A stretch of DNA of 64,000 nucleotides from Secundilactobacillus oryzae JCM 18671 (GTDB taxonomy: Bacteria; Bacillota; Bacilli; Lactobacillales; Lactobacillaceae): the NCBI RefSeq assembly GCF_000740055.1, contig NZ_BBJM01000006.1, forward strand, positions 1-64,000, written 5' to 3'. The notes under the pieces were generated by a model. It did not search any database and had not been told where the DNA came from. It saw only the letters and a list, made by a program, of their open reading frames with translations. Of the stretch, positions 46,898 to 55,873 are shown piece after piece; positions within the stretch are counted from its first letter, which is position 1, and each line of letters starts with the position of its first letter. The position numbers and the translations under genes are program-made.

Positions 46898-46915
46898 TAG
46901 TTAAATCTCCTCTTC

Positions 46916-47314
46916 TTATTTGATAAATGCTAATAGTGCCTGTCCAAACACAATGAGTCCGATAATCACAGCAAACAAGGCTGATAGCAAAACGCCACCG
47001 GCCGCGACATCTTTAGCGCGTTTAGCGAGCGGATCGTACTTGTGGTCCACAATCAAATCAACAACTGCTTCAACAATCGTATTCAAAGATTCCGCCGAAA
47101 TGACCGCAAATAATGCAAAAATCACCCACAGCCATTGGTCCAGATTAATCTGAAGTAAAAAGCCTAAAATCACCGCAAGCGTAGCAAAAACTAGATGCTT
47201 ACGAAAATTCCGTTCCGTTGTGACCAAACAATAGATACCGTTCATCGCGTGACCGAACGACTGTAGAAAATTTTTATTTTTAGTGGTTTGTTTATCGTTT
47301 AAGCCCATAAGCAT
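46916..47314 (-). CDS. dgkA: Diacylglycerol/undecaprenol kinase
   Basis: A small membrane kinase. In Gram-positives the family phosphorylates undecaprenol for envelope synthesis. Three membrane helices are visible in 132 residues, with the family motifs AESLNTIVEAVVDLI near 77 and AKRAKDVAAGGVLLSALF near 98. The start is uncertain: ATG 47314 and ATG 47308 are both inside the end of ybeY. The overlap of about 20 bases implies coupling. The cytidine deaminase gene found next to it in Bacillus is absent here. Confidence 0.9.
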   Translation of the reverse strand: MLMGLNDKQTTKNKNFLQSFGHAMNGIYCLVTTERNFRKHLVFATLAVILGFLLQINLDQWLWVIFALFAVISAESLNTIVEAVVDLIVDHKYDPLAKRAKDVAAGGVLLSALFAVIIGLIVFGQALLAFIK

Positions 47315-47771
47315 CCAGTATATCCCTCTGTAGTTTGAACATGACTTTTTCGTCCTCTGGTTCCATGTGATCGTATCCGTTCAAATGCAGGAAACCATGA
47401 ACCACCAAGAAGCCTAATTCCCGTTCAAACGAGTGCTCCAAAAATTCGGCTTGCTCACCAACTTTGTCCATCGAAACAAAGATATCACCGATATTCTTTG
47501 GGATTTCTTCACTTAACTCATCATCAAAATTGATTGGAAAGTCGTCTTCACCATCTTCAATAGCAAAACTAATCACATCCGTAGCACGGTCTACGCCACG
47601 GTATTCCTTGTTGATGGCCTGAATTTCTTGGTTGTTGGTCAAAGTTACTGACATTTCAGTGTTTTCTGGCAACTCAATGTACTTGCCAGCATATTCCAAC
47701 ACATTTTTGATTAACGAAACATGTTCTTCTGAGACACCATTTGCAGTTTTATCATAAATTTCTAGATCCAT
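47292..47771 (-). CDS. ybeY: Endoribonuclease YbeY
   Basis: Zinc-dependent RNase for 16S rRNA 3'-end maturation and ribosome quality control. The metal site HGFLHLNGYDH (His-x3-His-x5-His) lies near 125-135. The preceding NKEYRGVDRATDVISFA block at about 54-70 is also conserved. At 159 residues it is normal. ATG 47771 was chosen. It follows phoH by 5 bases and overlaps dgkA, in the order phoH-ybeY-dgkA-era-recO. Confidence 0.96.
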   Translation of the reverse strand: MDLEIYDKTANGVSEEHVSLIKNVLEYAGKYIELPENTEMSVTLTNNQEIQAINKEYRGVDRATDVISFAIEDGEDDFPINFDDELSEEIPKNIGDIFVSMDKVGEQAEFLEHSFERELGFLVVHGFLHLNGYDHMEPEDEKVMFKLQRDILDAYGLKR

Positions 47772-47776
47772 TAAAA

Positions 47777-48757
47777 TTACGCCCTACTTCCGTTAGTTTC
47801 TGTTGCTTCATAAGCATTAATAATACTTGCCACAACAGGGTGACGCACAACATCATCCGAACTAAATTGAACGAATTCTATGTGACTAACGCCCTTTAAA
47901 ATGTGCTGTGCCTGAATCAAGCCACTTCTGGCATTGCTAGGTAAATCAATCTGAGTTACATCACCATTCACAATCATTTTTGAACCAAATCCAAGTCGAG
48001 TTAAGAACATCTTCATTTGTGAGTTGGTGGTGTTTTGTGCCTCATCGAGAATGACAAAAGCTGTATCAAGCGTCCGACCACGCATGTAGGCAAGCGGTGC
48101 GATTTCAATAACGCCACGATCCATCAAACGCGCAGTATGTTCAGCACCCAAAATCGCGTAAAGGGCATCATAAACTGGACGTAGGTATGGATCGACCTTT
48201 TCTTTTAAATCTCCAGGTAAGAAGCCAAGACTTTCGCCGGCTTCAACAGCCGGACGAGTCAAGATAATCTTATCAACGTCGCCACGTTTTAATGCGGCAA
48301 CGGCCATAACAACTGCCAAATAAGTCTTACCTGTACCCGCCGGACCAATACCAAAGGTAATATCATTATCTTTGACCGCGTGCACGTACTGACGTTGACC
48401 GTAGTTCTTCACGCGAACCGCTTTACCTTTGTTATCCTTAATTAAGGTCTCTGTATAAAGATCCTTAAAGTATTCCAAGGTGCCGCGTTCAGCCATTTTC
48501 ATGGCACTCACGATGTCAGTGCTATTCAACTGAATTCCCTGATCAATCAGATGGGTCAGATTCTTTAAAATTTCTAACACGAGTTGAACTTCTGTTTCAG
48601 AACCGGAAACCTTGATTGAGGCGCCAAACGGCTTAATCTCAACATGCATACCCTCTTCTAGGATAGCGACGTACATATCTTGCGTCCCCAGAAGTGCCAC
48701 ACTTTGCTCCGGCTTTTCTAATATATATTCTTTTTCAATGCTTGGATTATCTGCCAA
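47777..48757 (-). CDS. phoH: PhoH family ATPase (PhoH-like/YbeZ type)
   Basis: A cytoplasmic ATPase related to the N-terminal half of superfamily I helicases, often paired with ybeY in RNA metabolism. Walker A is GPAGTGKTYLAV near 136, ILTRPAVEAGE near 164, and FVILDEAQNTT (Walker B) near 232. The start is TTG 48757, ten bases after AAAGGAG (326 residues). The longer frame to 48808 has no ribosome binding site. First gene of the phoH-ybeY-dgkA-era-recO run. Confidence 0.94.
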   Translation of the reverse strand: MADNPSIEKEYILEKPEQSVALLGTQDMYVAILEEGMHVEIKPFGASIKVSGSETEVQLVLEILKNLTHLIDQGIQLNSTDIVSAMKMAERGTLEYFKDLYTETLIKDNKGKAVRVKNYGQRQYVHAVKDNDITFGIGPAGTGKTYLAVVMAVAALKRGDVDKIILTRPAVEAGESLGFLPGDLKEKVDPYLRPVYDALYAILGAEHTARLMDRGVIEIAPLAYMRGRTLDTAFVILDEAQNTTNSQMKMFLTRLGFGSKMIVNGDVTQIDLPSNARSGLIQAQHILKGVSHIEFVQFSSDDVVRHPVVASIINAYEATETNGSRA

Positions 48758-48895
48758 AAATAGGGAGCTCCTTTTATTTGTATTAGTTAAAAACAGACAA
48801 ATTGCCATTCTATTTACATGGTTAATTGTATCTAACTAGGCCAAAAGGTGCAATTAAATCGTTGGATAGTTTAGGAAAGTTAAGGTTTTTTGTCA

Positions 48896-48932
48896 CAAAA
48901 AAGTCGCGATACGCTTTACGCATCACGACTTT
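48896..48932 (-). terminator. Terminator of yqeY
   Basis: AAGTCG-GAT-CG pairs with CG-ATC-CGACTT with mismatches on the minus strand, followed by six T. Confidence 0.7.
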
Positions 48933-48940
48933 ATAACGGG

Positions 48941-49384
48941 TTATTTCAATAAATCCTTAACTGTTTGATTAACAACGTTACCATTGGCACGGCCCTTAAC
49001 AGCAGCCATCACTTTACCCATGACCTTACCAAAATCGCCCATGCCCGCTGCATTCGTATCAGCAATTGCTTGCTTAACGATTGCTTCGACTTCTTCTTGG
49101 CTCATTTGCGCCGGCGCATACTTTTCAACGATCTTGATTTCTTCCTTTAAAGGTTCTACCAAGTCTTCACGACCCGCCTTGTCAAACTCAGCTAAAGACT
49201 CTTTACGTTGCTTTAACTCACGTGAAAGAACAGCAATTTCATCATCTTCAGTTAAATCATGTTCGAGCTTGACGCGTTCGTTAGTCAAAGATGTCTTGAT
49301 TGAACGAATAACGTTCAATGAGATTTTATCTTTTGCCTTCATCGCCGTTTTTAAGTCTGCCGTTAATTGATCTTGTAATGCCAT
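48941..49384 (-). CDS. YqeY family protein (GatB/YqeY domain)
   Basis: A 147-residue protein of the YqeY family, related to the C-terminal tRNA-binding domain of GatB. The start LQDQLTADLKTAMKAKDKIS and the end MGKVMAAVKGRANGNVVNQT are the family patterns. Function is unproven, though a role in tRNA-dependent amidation has been suggested. It directly follows rpsU, as in most Firmicutes. The two are separated by the rpsU terminator, so yqeY is probably transcribed by readthrough. Confidence 0.9.
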   Translation of the reverse strand: MALQDQLTADLKTAMKAKDKISLNVIRSIKTSLTNERVKLEHDLTEDDEIAVLSRELKQRKESLAEFDKAGREDLVEPLKEEIKIVEKYAPAQMSQEEVEAIVKQAIADTNAAGMGDFGKVMGKVMAAVKGRANGNVVNQTVKDLLK

Positions 49385-49414
49385 TGTGTCCGTGCCTCCT
49401 AGGTTTTTAGTAAC

Positions 49415-49442
49415 AAAAAAGCCCCTGGTATCCAGGAGCTTT
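49415..49442 (-). terminator. Terminator of rpsU
   Basis: AGC-CCTGG and CCAGG-GCT pair on the minus strand around one mismatch, with a 3-base loop followed by six T. Confidence 0.75.
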
Positions 49443-49445
49443 GTC

Positions 49446-49631
49446 TTAGAATCGCTTCTTGTTCTTACGTTTACGTGCTGCTTCTGATTTCAGCTTCTTT
49501 TTGACACTTGGCTTCTCGTAGAACTCACGCTTACGATATTCCTGTAATGTACCGCTTTTAGAAACTGTACGTTTAAAGCGTCGAAGAGCATCATCAAGAG
49601 ACTCGTTTTTACGAACAACTGTCTTTGACAT
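49446..49631 (-). CDS. rpsU: 30S ribosomal protein S21
   Basis: A 61-residue, very basic small-subunit protein involved in initiation. [20 protein letters not shown] begins the protein, and the tail ends [12 protein letters not shown] 49631 follows GGAGGGAGGG. A near-consensus promoter is just upstream. It is followed by yqeY, the standard pairing. Confidence 0.97.
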   Translation of the reverse strand: MSKTVVRKNESLDDALRRFKRTVSKSGTLQEYRKREFYEKPSVKKKLKSEAARKRKNKKRF

Positions 49632-49696
49632 ATGAAAATCCCTCCCTCCGAGCTCTAGTATACTGTTATCGGTTCGTCACCTAACAGTTCTTATTA

Positions 49697-49725
49697 ATTA
49701 TACATAATGAGCTTATACTCGTCAA
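49697..49725 (-). promoter_or_regulatory. Promoter of rpsU
   Basis: TTGACG (49720-49725), a 17-base spacer and TATAAT (49697-49702) on the minus strand, close to consensus. Confidence 0.85.
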
Positions 49726-49823
49726 CGGTTACGCACGAATTTATTCAGGTTATTTTGAATTATTTTTCATTTTGACTCATGTTAGAATAGAGAATAGTAA
49801 AACTAATCCTACTGGAGGCCCTC

Positions 49824-50642
49824 ATGAAAAATCTAGACGTGTTTATTGTTTCCGATTCATCTGGTGAAACCGCGCTCACCATCGCTCAAACGGCAATGGC
49901 CCAATTTCCCGGCGTTCATCCCGTATATCAACGCTTTCCGTTTATTCAAACGGAGTCGATACTCCATAGTATTTTAAACCTTGCACAAAAAAAGCAAGCC
50001 ATCATTTTTCACACCCTAGTCACCCAAAAATTGAGTAACATTGTGGATGCTTTCGCAGACGCAAACGACATTGACCACTTTGATTGTATCCAGCCCGCAT
50101 TGAACGCTGTGGCACGGCGAACCGAAGAGGAACCAATGGAGGTTCCAAGTCTAAATCATAACTTGACCGAAACTTACTTTGATCGTATTGCCGCAATGGA
50201 ATTTGCAGTCACCTATGATGATGGCAAAGACCCCGCCGGACTGGCAAAAGCCGATATCGTACTTTTAGGTGTGTCTAGAACCTCAAAGACCCCACTTTCA
50301 CTCTTTTTAGCTAACCGTGGGCTCAAGGTAGCCAACTTACCACTGGCACCCAAAACCCAATTACCAGATGAGCTCTGGGAGGTCGATTCTAGCAAGATCA
50401 TCGGTCTGACAAATGATCCTGGCACCCTGCGTAAAATTCGAAAGGAACGGATGATTTCGTATGGGCTGCCAGCTGAAAGTGCTTATTCTGATACTGAAGA
50501 AATTAAGCAAGAACTCGATTACGCCTTAAAGCTCTACAAGAAATTAAATTGCTTAATCATTAATGTGGCAAACAAGTCCATCGAAGAAACTGCTTCGCTC
50601 ATTATGGAGAGTCTAAATATTGATAATCAAGATTTCACTTAA
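49824..50642 (+). CDS. Pyruvate, phosphate dikinase regulatory protein-like kinase/pyrophosphorylase (YqfL type)
   Basis: A 272-residue DUF299 protein. Characterised members switch pyruvate phosphate dikinase, or PEP synthetase, off and on by ADP-dependent phosphorylation and phosphate-dependent dephosphorylation. The P-loop-like motif [16 protein letters not shown] near 150-165 and the start [11 protein letters not shown] are conserved. ATG 49824 follows GGAGG. No dikinase gene is in this window. It is convergent with nfo and overlaps it by 8 bases at the 3' end. A weak TTGACT-17-TAGTAA promoter lies near 49772-49800. Confidence 0.9.
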   Translation: MKNLDVFIVSDSSGETALTIAQTAMAQFPGVHPVYQRFPFIQTESILHSILNLAQKKQAIIFHTLVTQKLSNIVDAFADANDIDHFDCIQPALNAVARRTEEEPMEVPSLNHNLTETYFDRIAAMEFAVTYDDGKDPAGLAKADIVLLGVSRTSKTPLSLFLANRGLKVANLPLAPKTQLPDELWEVDSSKIIGLTNDPGTLRKIRKERMISYGLPAESAYSDTEEIKQELDYALKLYKKLNCLIINVANKSIEETASLIMESLNIDNQDFT

Positions 50643-51546
50643 TAGGTGCTTGATTTAAAATATCATCCATTAAGTTCTCATTGAATTGACCAGCTTTAAA
50701 CATGGCGACTTCATATGGATGTGGCGAGTATTGATGCTTCTTGTCAGGACCAACAAATGGTGTTTCCATGATTTTGGGAACAGTCGCTAATCTCTCGGAA
50801 TGGGCAATTTCATTTAAGACGTCAAAGCCTAAAAAGCCATAGCCAATAACTTCGTGACGGTCTTTATGGGCGCCTTGCTCGTTCTTTGAATCATTCAAAT
50901 GCACCACTTTTAGCCGATTCAAGCCAATGACCTCATCAAAGTGATCAAGTACGCCATTGAAATCTGTTTTAATATCGTAGCCCGCATCACTAGTATGGCA
51001 GGTATCAAAACACACTGAAAGTTTTTCATCATGGTCAACTTGGTCAATAATCGCCTTAAGTTGTTCAAAGGATGTGCCGACCTCAGTTCCCTTACCCGCC
51101 ATCGTTTCGAGTGCGATTTGGACATTTTGGTCAGGATCAATGATTTGATTCAAACCTTTTGCAATTTGAGCGATGGCTGCTTCTTCTCCGGCACCCACGT
51201 GCGCTCCAGGATGCAGCACAATTTGTGTTGCCCCGAGTGCCTCAGCCCGTTTAACCTCTTCTCGTAAAAAGGCCACCGCAAATTCAAAGCTTTCCGGTTT
51301 AGTAGTATTTCCCAGGTTCACCACGTAAGGTGCGTGAACGACCACTGGCGAAATACTATTTTTTTTGGCTAAAGCTTTCCCCTCAGTAATTTTAAGTTCT
51401 TCAATTGGTTTACGTCGTGTATTTTGTGGGGCGCCCGTATAAATCATAAACGTGTTTTCCCCAAAATCTAAAGCTTGTTCTACTGAGCCTAAAAACTGCT
51501 TAGGCATCTTCATGCTAACGTGTGATCCGATTAATAACTGACTCAT
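50635..51546 (-). CDS. nfo: Endonuclease IV (deoxyribonuclease IV)
   Basis: Zinc-dependent AP endonuclease of base-excision repair. The TIM-barrel metal motifs are all present: VLHPGAHVG near 105, [11 protein letters not shown] near 145, [14 protein letters not shown] near 177, VVHLNDSK near 215, and [13 protein letters not shown] near 230. At 303 residues it is slightly long, with an ordinary core. ATG 51546 lies inside the end of the teichoic-acid gene (32-base overlap), so nfo is translated from the tail of that operon, an odd partnership. Confidence 0.95.
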   Translation of the reverse strand: MSQLLIGSHVSMKMPKQFLGSVEQALDFGENTFMIYTGAPQNTRRKPIEELKITEGKALAKKNSISPVVVHAPYVVNLGNTTKPESFEFAVAFLREEVKRAEALGATQIVLHPGAHVGAGEEAAIAQIAKGLNQIIDPDQNVQIALETMAGKGTEVGTSFEQLKAIIDQVDHDEKLSVCFDTCHTSDAGYDIKTDFNGVLDHFDEVIGLNRLKVVHLNDSKNEQGAHKDRHEVIGYGFLGFDVLNEIAHSERLATVPKIMETPFVGPDKKHQYSPHPYEVAMFKAGQFNENLMDDILNQAPIK

Positions 51547-52753
51547 TTTGATTCCTCCCTAATATCAAATCTGCCAATTTTTCACTGGCTTCACCATTTT
51601 CAAAACTACAGAATTTATCATAAAAAGCAGCATATTTTTGCTCGTATTCCGGGAATCGTCCCTGTTCAGCAAACTGTCGCAATGACTCATAAAATGCAGA
51701 TTGCTCGGTCACTAAAGGCCCTGGAATTTCAGTTTGATAATCGAAATAAAAGCCTCGTAACTGATCACGATAATGTGCCAAATCATAAGCGTAAAATAAC
51801 ATTGGTTTCTTCAAATTTGCAAAGTCAAACATAACAGATGAATAATCGGTTATGAGTAAATCGGCAATCAAATACAACTCGCTGATGTCAATATCCGCTT
51901 CAATTGAGACCCGATCCTCAAATCCAGTAATATCGATTAAATCCTTTACCAAATAATGTGGGCGGATAATCAGATGATAATCCGAACTAACTGTTTCAAA
52001 AAAAGCTTTCAAATTGAATGGTAATTCGAACTGATATTGCCCGGTTTTAATCGCTTGGTCATCACGCCAAGTCGGCGCATAAACGATGACTTTTGTCGTG
52101 GTATTACCGATTAGTCGCTTTTTAATTTGACTGACTTCATTGGAACTTGTGTGATACAAATAATCATTTCTGGGATAGCCAACTTCGAGAAACTGGCCTT
52201 GGAATGCAAACGCACGTGCAAAGATTTCCTTGGAGTATTGGTTCGGCGCAATCAAGTATTGCCAACGCCCTGCTTCGGCCGCAAATTGTTGCTTGTACTT
52301 AGCAGTTGTTGTCCCTGGAATATTGACATCTTCAATATCGATTCCAAGTTTCTTAAGGGGTGTGCCATGCCAGGTTTGAATATACGTGGTGCCCCGATTC
52401 TTATGCCACCACAACGGCATCCGACTGTTAAATACCCAAAACTCTGCTCTGGCAATCACCCAAATCCACTTTAACGAGAATCGTTTAAGAAGCTGAACCT
52501 CTGGAAACTCTTGATGCACCTTAGCAAAAACCCGAGGCTTAACTCCAAAGTAAAGTTGTGTCGCTTTTACCTCTGGTCGACTGGCCAATGCGCGGTAAAT
52601 GGCGGCGGGATTATCGCTAATATCCTTGCCATTGAAGCTTTCAAAAATGACGGTACCTTTTTTAACGGGCAAACAAATAAACCCATCGTTTAAAACGATG
52701 AGTCCGCCCCGAATGATTATTTTAATGAAGTTAATTAATTTTTGCATCCGCAT
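51515..52753 (-). CDS. CDP-glycerol glycerophosphotransferase family protein (TagF/TagB-like, first)
   Basis: A 412-residue membrane-associated transferase of the CDP-glycerol poly/mono-glycerophosphotransferase family, which transfers glycerol- or ribitol-phosphate onto teichoic acid linkage units. Key motifs are [16 protein letters not shown] near 135-150, [12 protein letters not shown] near 220-231 and [20 protein letters not shown] near 311-330. ATG 52753 follows GGAGG. It is third in a tagB-like/tagG/tagF-like cluster. Exact donor and acceptor cannot be read from sequence. Confidence 0.88.
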   Translation of the reverse strand: MRMQKLINFIKIIIRGGLIVLNDGFICLPVKKGTVIFESFNGKDISDNPAAIYRALASRPEVKATQLYFGVKPRVFAKVHQEFPEVQLLKRFSLKWIWVIARAEFWVFNSRMPLWWHKNRGTTYIQTWHGTPLKKLGIDIEDVNIPGTTTAKYKQQFAAEAGRWQYLIAPNQYSKEIFARAFAFQGQFLEVGYPRNDYLYHTSSNEVSQIKKRLIGNTTTKVIVYAPTWRDDQAIKTGQYQFELPFNLKAFFETVSSDYHLIIRPHYLVKDLIDITGFEDRVSIEADIDISELYLIADLLITDYSSVMFDFANLKKPMLFYAYDLAHYRDQLRGFYFDYQTEIPGPLVTEQSAFYESLRQFAEQGRFPEYEQKYAAFYDKFCSFENGEASEKLADLILGRNQNESVINRITR

Positions 52754-52777
52754 TTGAGGGCCTCCAACTGGATCTTA

Positions 52778-53590
52778 CTAAATTAAGTCAACAAATCGAG
52801 ATCTGAACTTGTAGTGCAAGTGTGAACCTACTAGTAGGAAGAACAAGACAATTAGCCAAAAGACGATTGTCAGTGTTGGTTGTTCCCAGAACCAAACCTT
52901 CCCCACCATTGATTGTCTAAAACCAGACACGATGTAGAAGAATGGGTTTAACTGTAGGATTCGAACGAAAATAGCTGGGAAAGAATCCGTTTCAAAATTG
53001 AACAGCACACCAGACATGTAGAAAAGCATTCTCATGAATGATTGAAGTAAAACGTGGAAATCTCGTACTAAAATTGAAACTGCTGAGTTAAAAATGCTCA
53101 AGGCCAACATCAGCATAATCATGCTAAAGAAGTAATAGACAAATTGGAGCCAATAGATTGATGGCGTGACGTGATTCATCAGGCCTACCACAATAGAAAT
53201 CACTAGCATGGTCCAGAAAGAGTTCAAATTGCCGACAATCTTAATTGTTGGCAAAATTGAAACTGGAAACTTCATTTTTGAAACCATTCCAACTCGTTGA
53301 AAAATACTCTTCGAGGCATCTAAAATCGCCCGGTTCATGAAGAACCATGGCGTAATTCCAATCATCATCCATGGCAAATATGAAATACCATGCATAGATG
53401 ATCCACCGTGTTTTAGGCCAACCCCAAAGACTAACCAGTAAATTCCAATTTGAATTAATGGGTATAAGTATTCCCAAACTAAACCAAGATAATGGCTTTG
53501 ATAACTCGCCATATCCTCATATTTTGAAATCCGGAAAATGATACCCAGATTCTTAATTTGTTCCTTAAATAACGTAATGACCTCTTTCAA
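52778..53590 (-). CDS. tagG: Teichoic acid export permease (TagG-like)
   Basis: ABC-2 type permease of the polysaccharide and teichoic acid export family, with six predicted membrane helices in 270 residues. SHYLGLVWEYLYPLIQIGIY near 32-51, PWFFMNRAILDASKSIF near 85 and FYIVSGFRQSMVG near 222 are family features. The start TTG 53590 follows GGGAG. The frame could extend 35 codons further but would overlap the upstream gene. The ATPase partner TagH is not adjacent. Confidence 0.9.
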   Translation of the reverse strand: MKEVITLFKEQIKNLGIIFRISKYEDMASYQSHYLGLVWEYLYPLIQIGIYWLVFGVGLKHGGSSMHGISYLPWMMIGITPWFFMNRAILDASKSIFQRVGMVSKMKFPVSILPTIKIVGNLNSFWTMLVISIVVGLMNHVTPSIYWLQFVYYFFSMIMLMLALSIFNSAVSILVRDFHVLLQSFMRMLFYMSGVLFNFETDSFPAIFVRILQLNPFFYIVSGFRQSMVGKVWFWEQPTLTIVFWLIVLFFLLVGSHLHYKFRSRFVDLI

Positions 53591-53619
53591 GCCACTGACA
53601 CTCCCTTGTTTTAATACAC

Positions 53620-54771
53620 TTATTTTTTCTTTAATAGTTTCTGGTAATGGTCGACAACCCGCCCGGTTGCTAACCCATCGTTGTAGGTGTTCCAAGTCTC
53701 GTTAAATCGAGTAAAATCAGTTGTTGAATTTGCCTTAATAGCTGCAGTTAAGCCGGTGACAGTTTGAACTGGTTCCGTTGGCAATCCTGCTAATAAGTCA
53801 GTTTGAATGCCAGGATTCTGCTCATATGCCGGTAAATCAAACATAAAGAAAATTATTGACTTAGCGTTTTTCAGCAAGGCAAAGTCAAACGCCACAGACG
53901 AGTAGTCCGTAATCAACGTATCCGTCACCGTTAGGATATCAGCGGTCGAAAGCTGGTCATAAAACTTGATGCGTGAATTACTATAATGACGTAACTGCGC
54001 CTCTTGTTGCTTAAGTACCGGGTGTAGTTTAATCACCACAATTGCTTCTGGGTCTGCATTGAAAGCATCCATAATCCCATCAGGCAGTTCGAACTTAATG
54101 CCCTCCCGATACGTCGGTGCATAAAAGATAACACGTCGTCCAAGCAGTTCCGGTGCCACTCGTTGAACTCGATTTCGAGCCCGTTTGATCCAGGTTTCGT
54201 GTAAAAACCGATCCGAACGTGGATAGCCAAGCAATTTAATGTGGTTATCCGCAATATGATAACTATTTTGGAAGACTTGCCCCATGGCTTCAGATGCCAC
54301 AACAAAGTCATCAAAATGATCATAGACGGCTTGAAAGCGACGTTTATCAGCATTTGAACGTTTGTCTGTTGCTTTATCTTCCCAGCCAAATCGCTTGATG
54401 GCACCGTTTGCGTGCCAAAGTTGCACAATCTTCATACTATTCGGATGAGCCAAACCACCCAAAAAGGCGTAGTAATTATCGCAAAACAAAACGCGAGCTT
54501 GCATTACCAGCGGAATGTATTTAAACACGAAGCTTAAATTATTCCGAAATTGGATTGTCCGGATTCCCCGGGCAGCAAGATCAGTTGCTGCGGCTTCAAT
54601 GCTAGGCTCGTAAAAGACAATAAGGTGTTTCTTGTTAGGCATTTTCTTTGCCATAGCTTTAATTAAATCCAAATTATTGTCAAAGCTCACAAAAAAGATC
54701 ATCAACTTTTTACGTTTAAACCGACTTAAATTAGAAACAAAACGAATTAACCATAGATACAGGACTTTCAC
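53620..54771 (-). CDS. CDP-glycerol glycerophosphotransferase family protein (TagB-like, second)
   Basis: A 383-residue teichoic acid glycerophosphotransferase of the TagB/TagF family. VQLWHANGAIKRFGWED near 126-142 replaces the usual TWHGT. VIFYAPTYREGIKFELP near 214-230 and [19 protein letters not shown] near 289-307 are the conserved catalytic blocks. The start is GTG 54771. It probably primes the chain while the other transferase extends it, but this assignment is an inference. First gene of the cluster, under an extended -10 promoter. Confidence 0.86.
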   Translation of the reverse strand: MKVLYLWLIRFVSNLSRFKRKKLMIFFVSFDNNLDLIKAMAKKMPNKKHLIVFYEPSIEAAATDLAARGIRTIQFRNNLSFVFKYIPLVMQARVLFCDNYYAFLGGLAHPNSMKIVQLWHANGAIKRFGWEDKATDKRSNADKRRFQAVYDHFDDFVVASEAMGQVFQNSYHIADNHIKLLGYPRSDRFLHETWIKRARNRVQRVAPELLGRRVIFYAPTYREGIKFELPDGIMDAFNADPEAIVVIKLHPVLKQQEAQLRHYSNSRIKFYDQLSTADILTVTDTLITDYSSVAFDFALLKNAKSIIFFMFDLPAYEQNPGIQTDLLAGLPTEPVQTVTGLTAAIKANSTTDFTRFNETWNTYNDGLATGRVVDHYQKLLKKK

Positions 54772-54812
54772 AACAAACCACCAGTTCTTCTATTCTTCAA
54801 GACACTTTTGGT

Positions 54813-54821
54813 ATTATACCA
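54813..54821 (-). promoter_or_regulatory. Extended -10 promoter of the teichoic-acid cluster
   Basis: TGGTATAAT on the minus strand, about 45 bases before the GTG start. No good -35 is visible. Confidence 0.5.
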
Positions 54822-54864
54822 CATAAGTATTACCGTACCACGGGTTTTTAGGAGACCTTAATTA

Positions 54865-55740
54865 CTATAACTTAGGTTCGTAAAAACGGCCCAAAATTTT
54901 GACGGTATCTGAAATACTGACAAACGCACTTGGATCTGATTCTTCCATTGCCTCTTCAAGTTCCGACATTTCATAACGAGAAATAACCGTAAAGAGAATT
55001 GTCTTGGTATCGTGATGATAGGCTCCCTCTGCATCATGGACGATCGTAATCCCCCGCCGAATATGATTTTGGACAGAATCGATCACCGTCTTAGGACGAT
55101 CCGTAATAATCATCACCTGCATCCGTTGTTGACGGGTATAAACCATGTCCATAATTCGGGCATTAACCACCAATCCCAGTGCAGAATAAAAGGCATATGG
55201 CCAACCATATTCAAATCCAGCAGCGACCACGATAAAGGAGTTAAAAATAATATTAATCGTTCCGATAGAACGCCCCGTTTTACGACGAATGACGAGACCT
55301 AAAATATCAAGACCACCCGTCGAAATACCATTTTTCAGGGCAGTCCCTGTTCCAAATCCATTCACTGCCCCACCAAAAATCGCACAAATAATGGGATCTG
55401 ACGTTAAATGAATCGGATTCAACCATTTCATCATTAAACTGGCCAATACAACCGAAATAATTGTAAAAATCGTGAAGTTTCGGCCAATCGAGCGCCAAGC
55501 CAACAAGAACAAAGGTAAATTCAACAGAACTAACCCTAGCGCCGTCGAAATCGTAAACGGAAATGAGTGACTAGACACCGTGGTCAGCAATTGTGCCAAC
55601 CCCGTGATCCCAGAGGAATAAATATGCCCTGGCGTCCAGAAAAAATTCATCGCAATTGAAACTAAAATCGCATAAATAAATGCCGTTGATACTTTTGTAA
55701 TTGATTGGTGTCGCCGAAGTAACTTTTGAACATCATCCAT
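54865..55740 (-). CDS. YitT family membrane protein (second copy)
   Basis: A 291-residue YitT protein with about five membrane helices and a C-terminal DUF2179 domain (about 210-275, ending ISRYEMSELEEAMEESDPSA). NGISTGGLDILGLVIRRKTG near 137 corresponds to the GGTTGGTDI segment of the first copy at 12271. Function is unknown. ATG 55740 was chosen. It stands between the teichoic acid cluster and aspS, with an extended -10-like TGGTATTCT just upstream. Confidence 0.88.
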   Translation of the reverse strand: MDDVQKLLRRHQSITKVSTAFIYAILVSIAMNFFWTPGHIYSSGITGLAQLLTTVSSHSFPFTISTALGLVLLNLPLFLLAWRSIGRNFTIFTIISVVLASLMMKWLNPIHLTSDPIICAIFGGAVNGFGTGTALKNGISTGGLDILGLVIRRKTGRSIGTINIIFNSFIVVAAGFEYGWPYAFYSALGLVVNARIMDMVYTRQQRMQVMIITDRPKTVIDSVQNHIRRGITIVHDAEGAYHHDTKTILFTVISRYEMSELEEAMEESDPSAFVSISDTVKILGRFYEPKL

Positions 55741-55814
55741 TTAAATCTTGCCCCCGTTATTTATCACTAATAGAATACCATTTTGTGACGGACTGAACCA
55801 CCTGAAATCAGGAC

Positions 55815-55851
55815 AAAAAAGGACGGACCAGCCAAGCTGGTCACGTCCTTT
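55815..55851 (-). terminator. Terminator of hisS-aspS
   Basis: AGGACG-GACCAG pairs with CTGGTC-CGTCCT around one mismatch with a 5-base loop on the minus strand, followed by six T. Confidence 0.8.
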
Positions 55852-55873
55852 CGAGACAAATTAAATTTAATGT

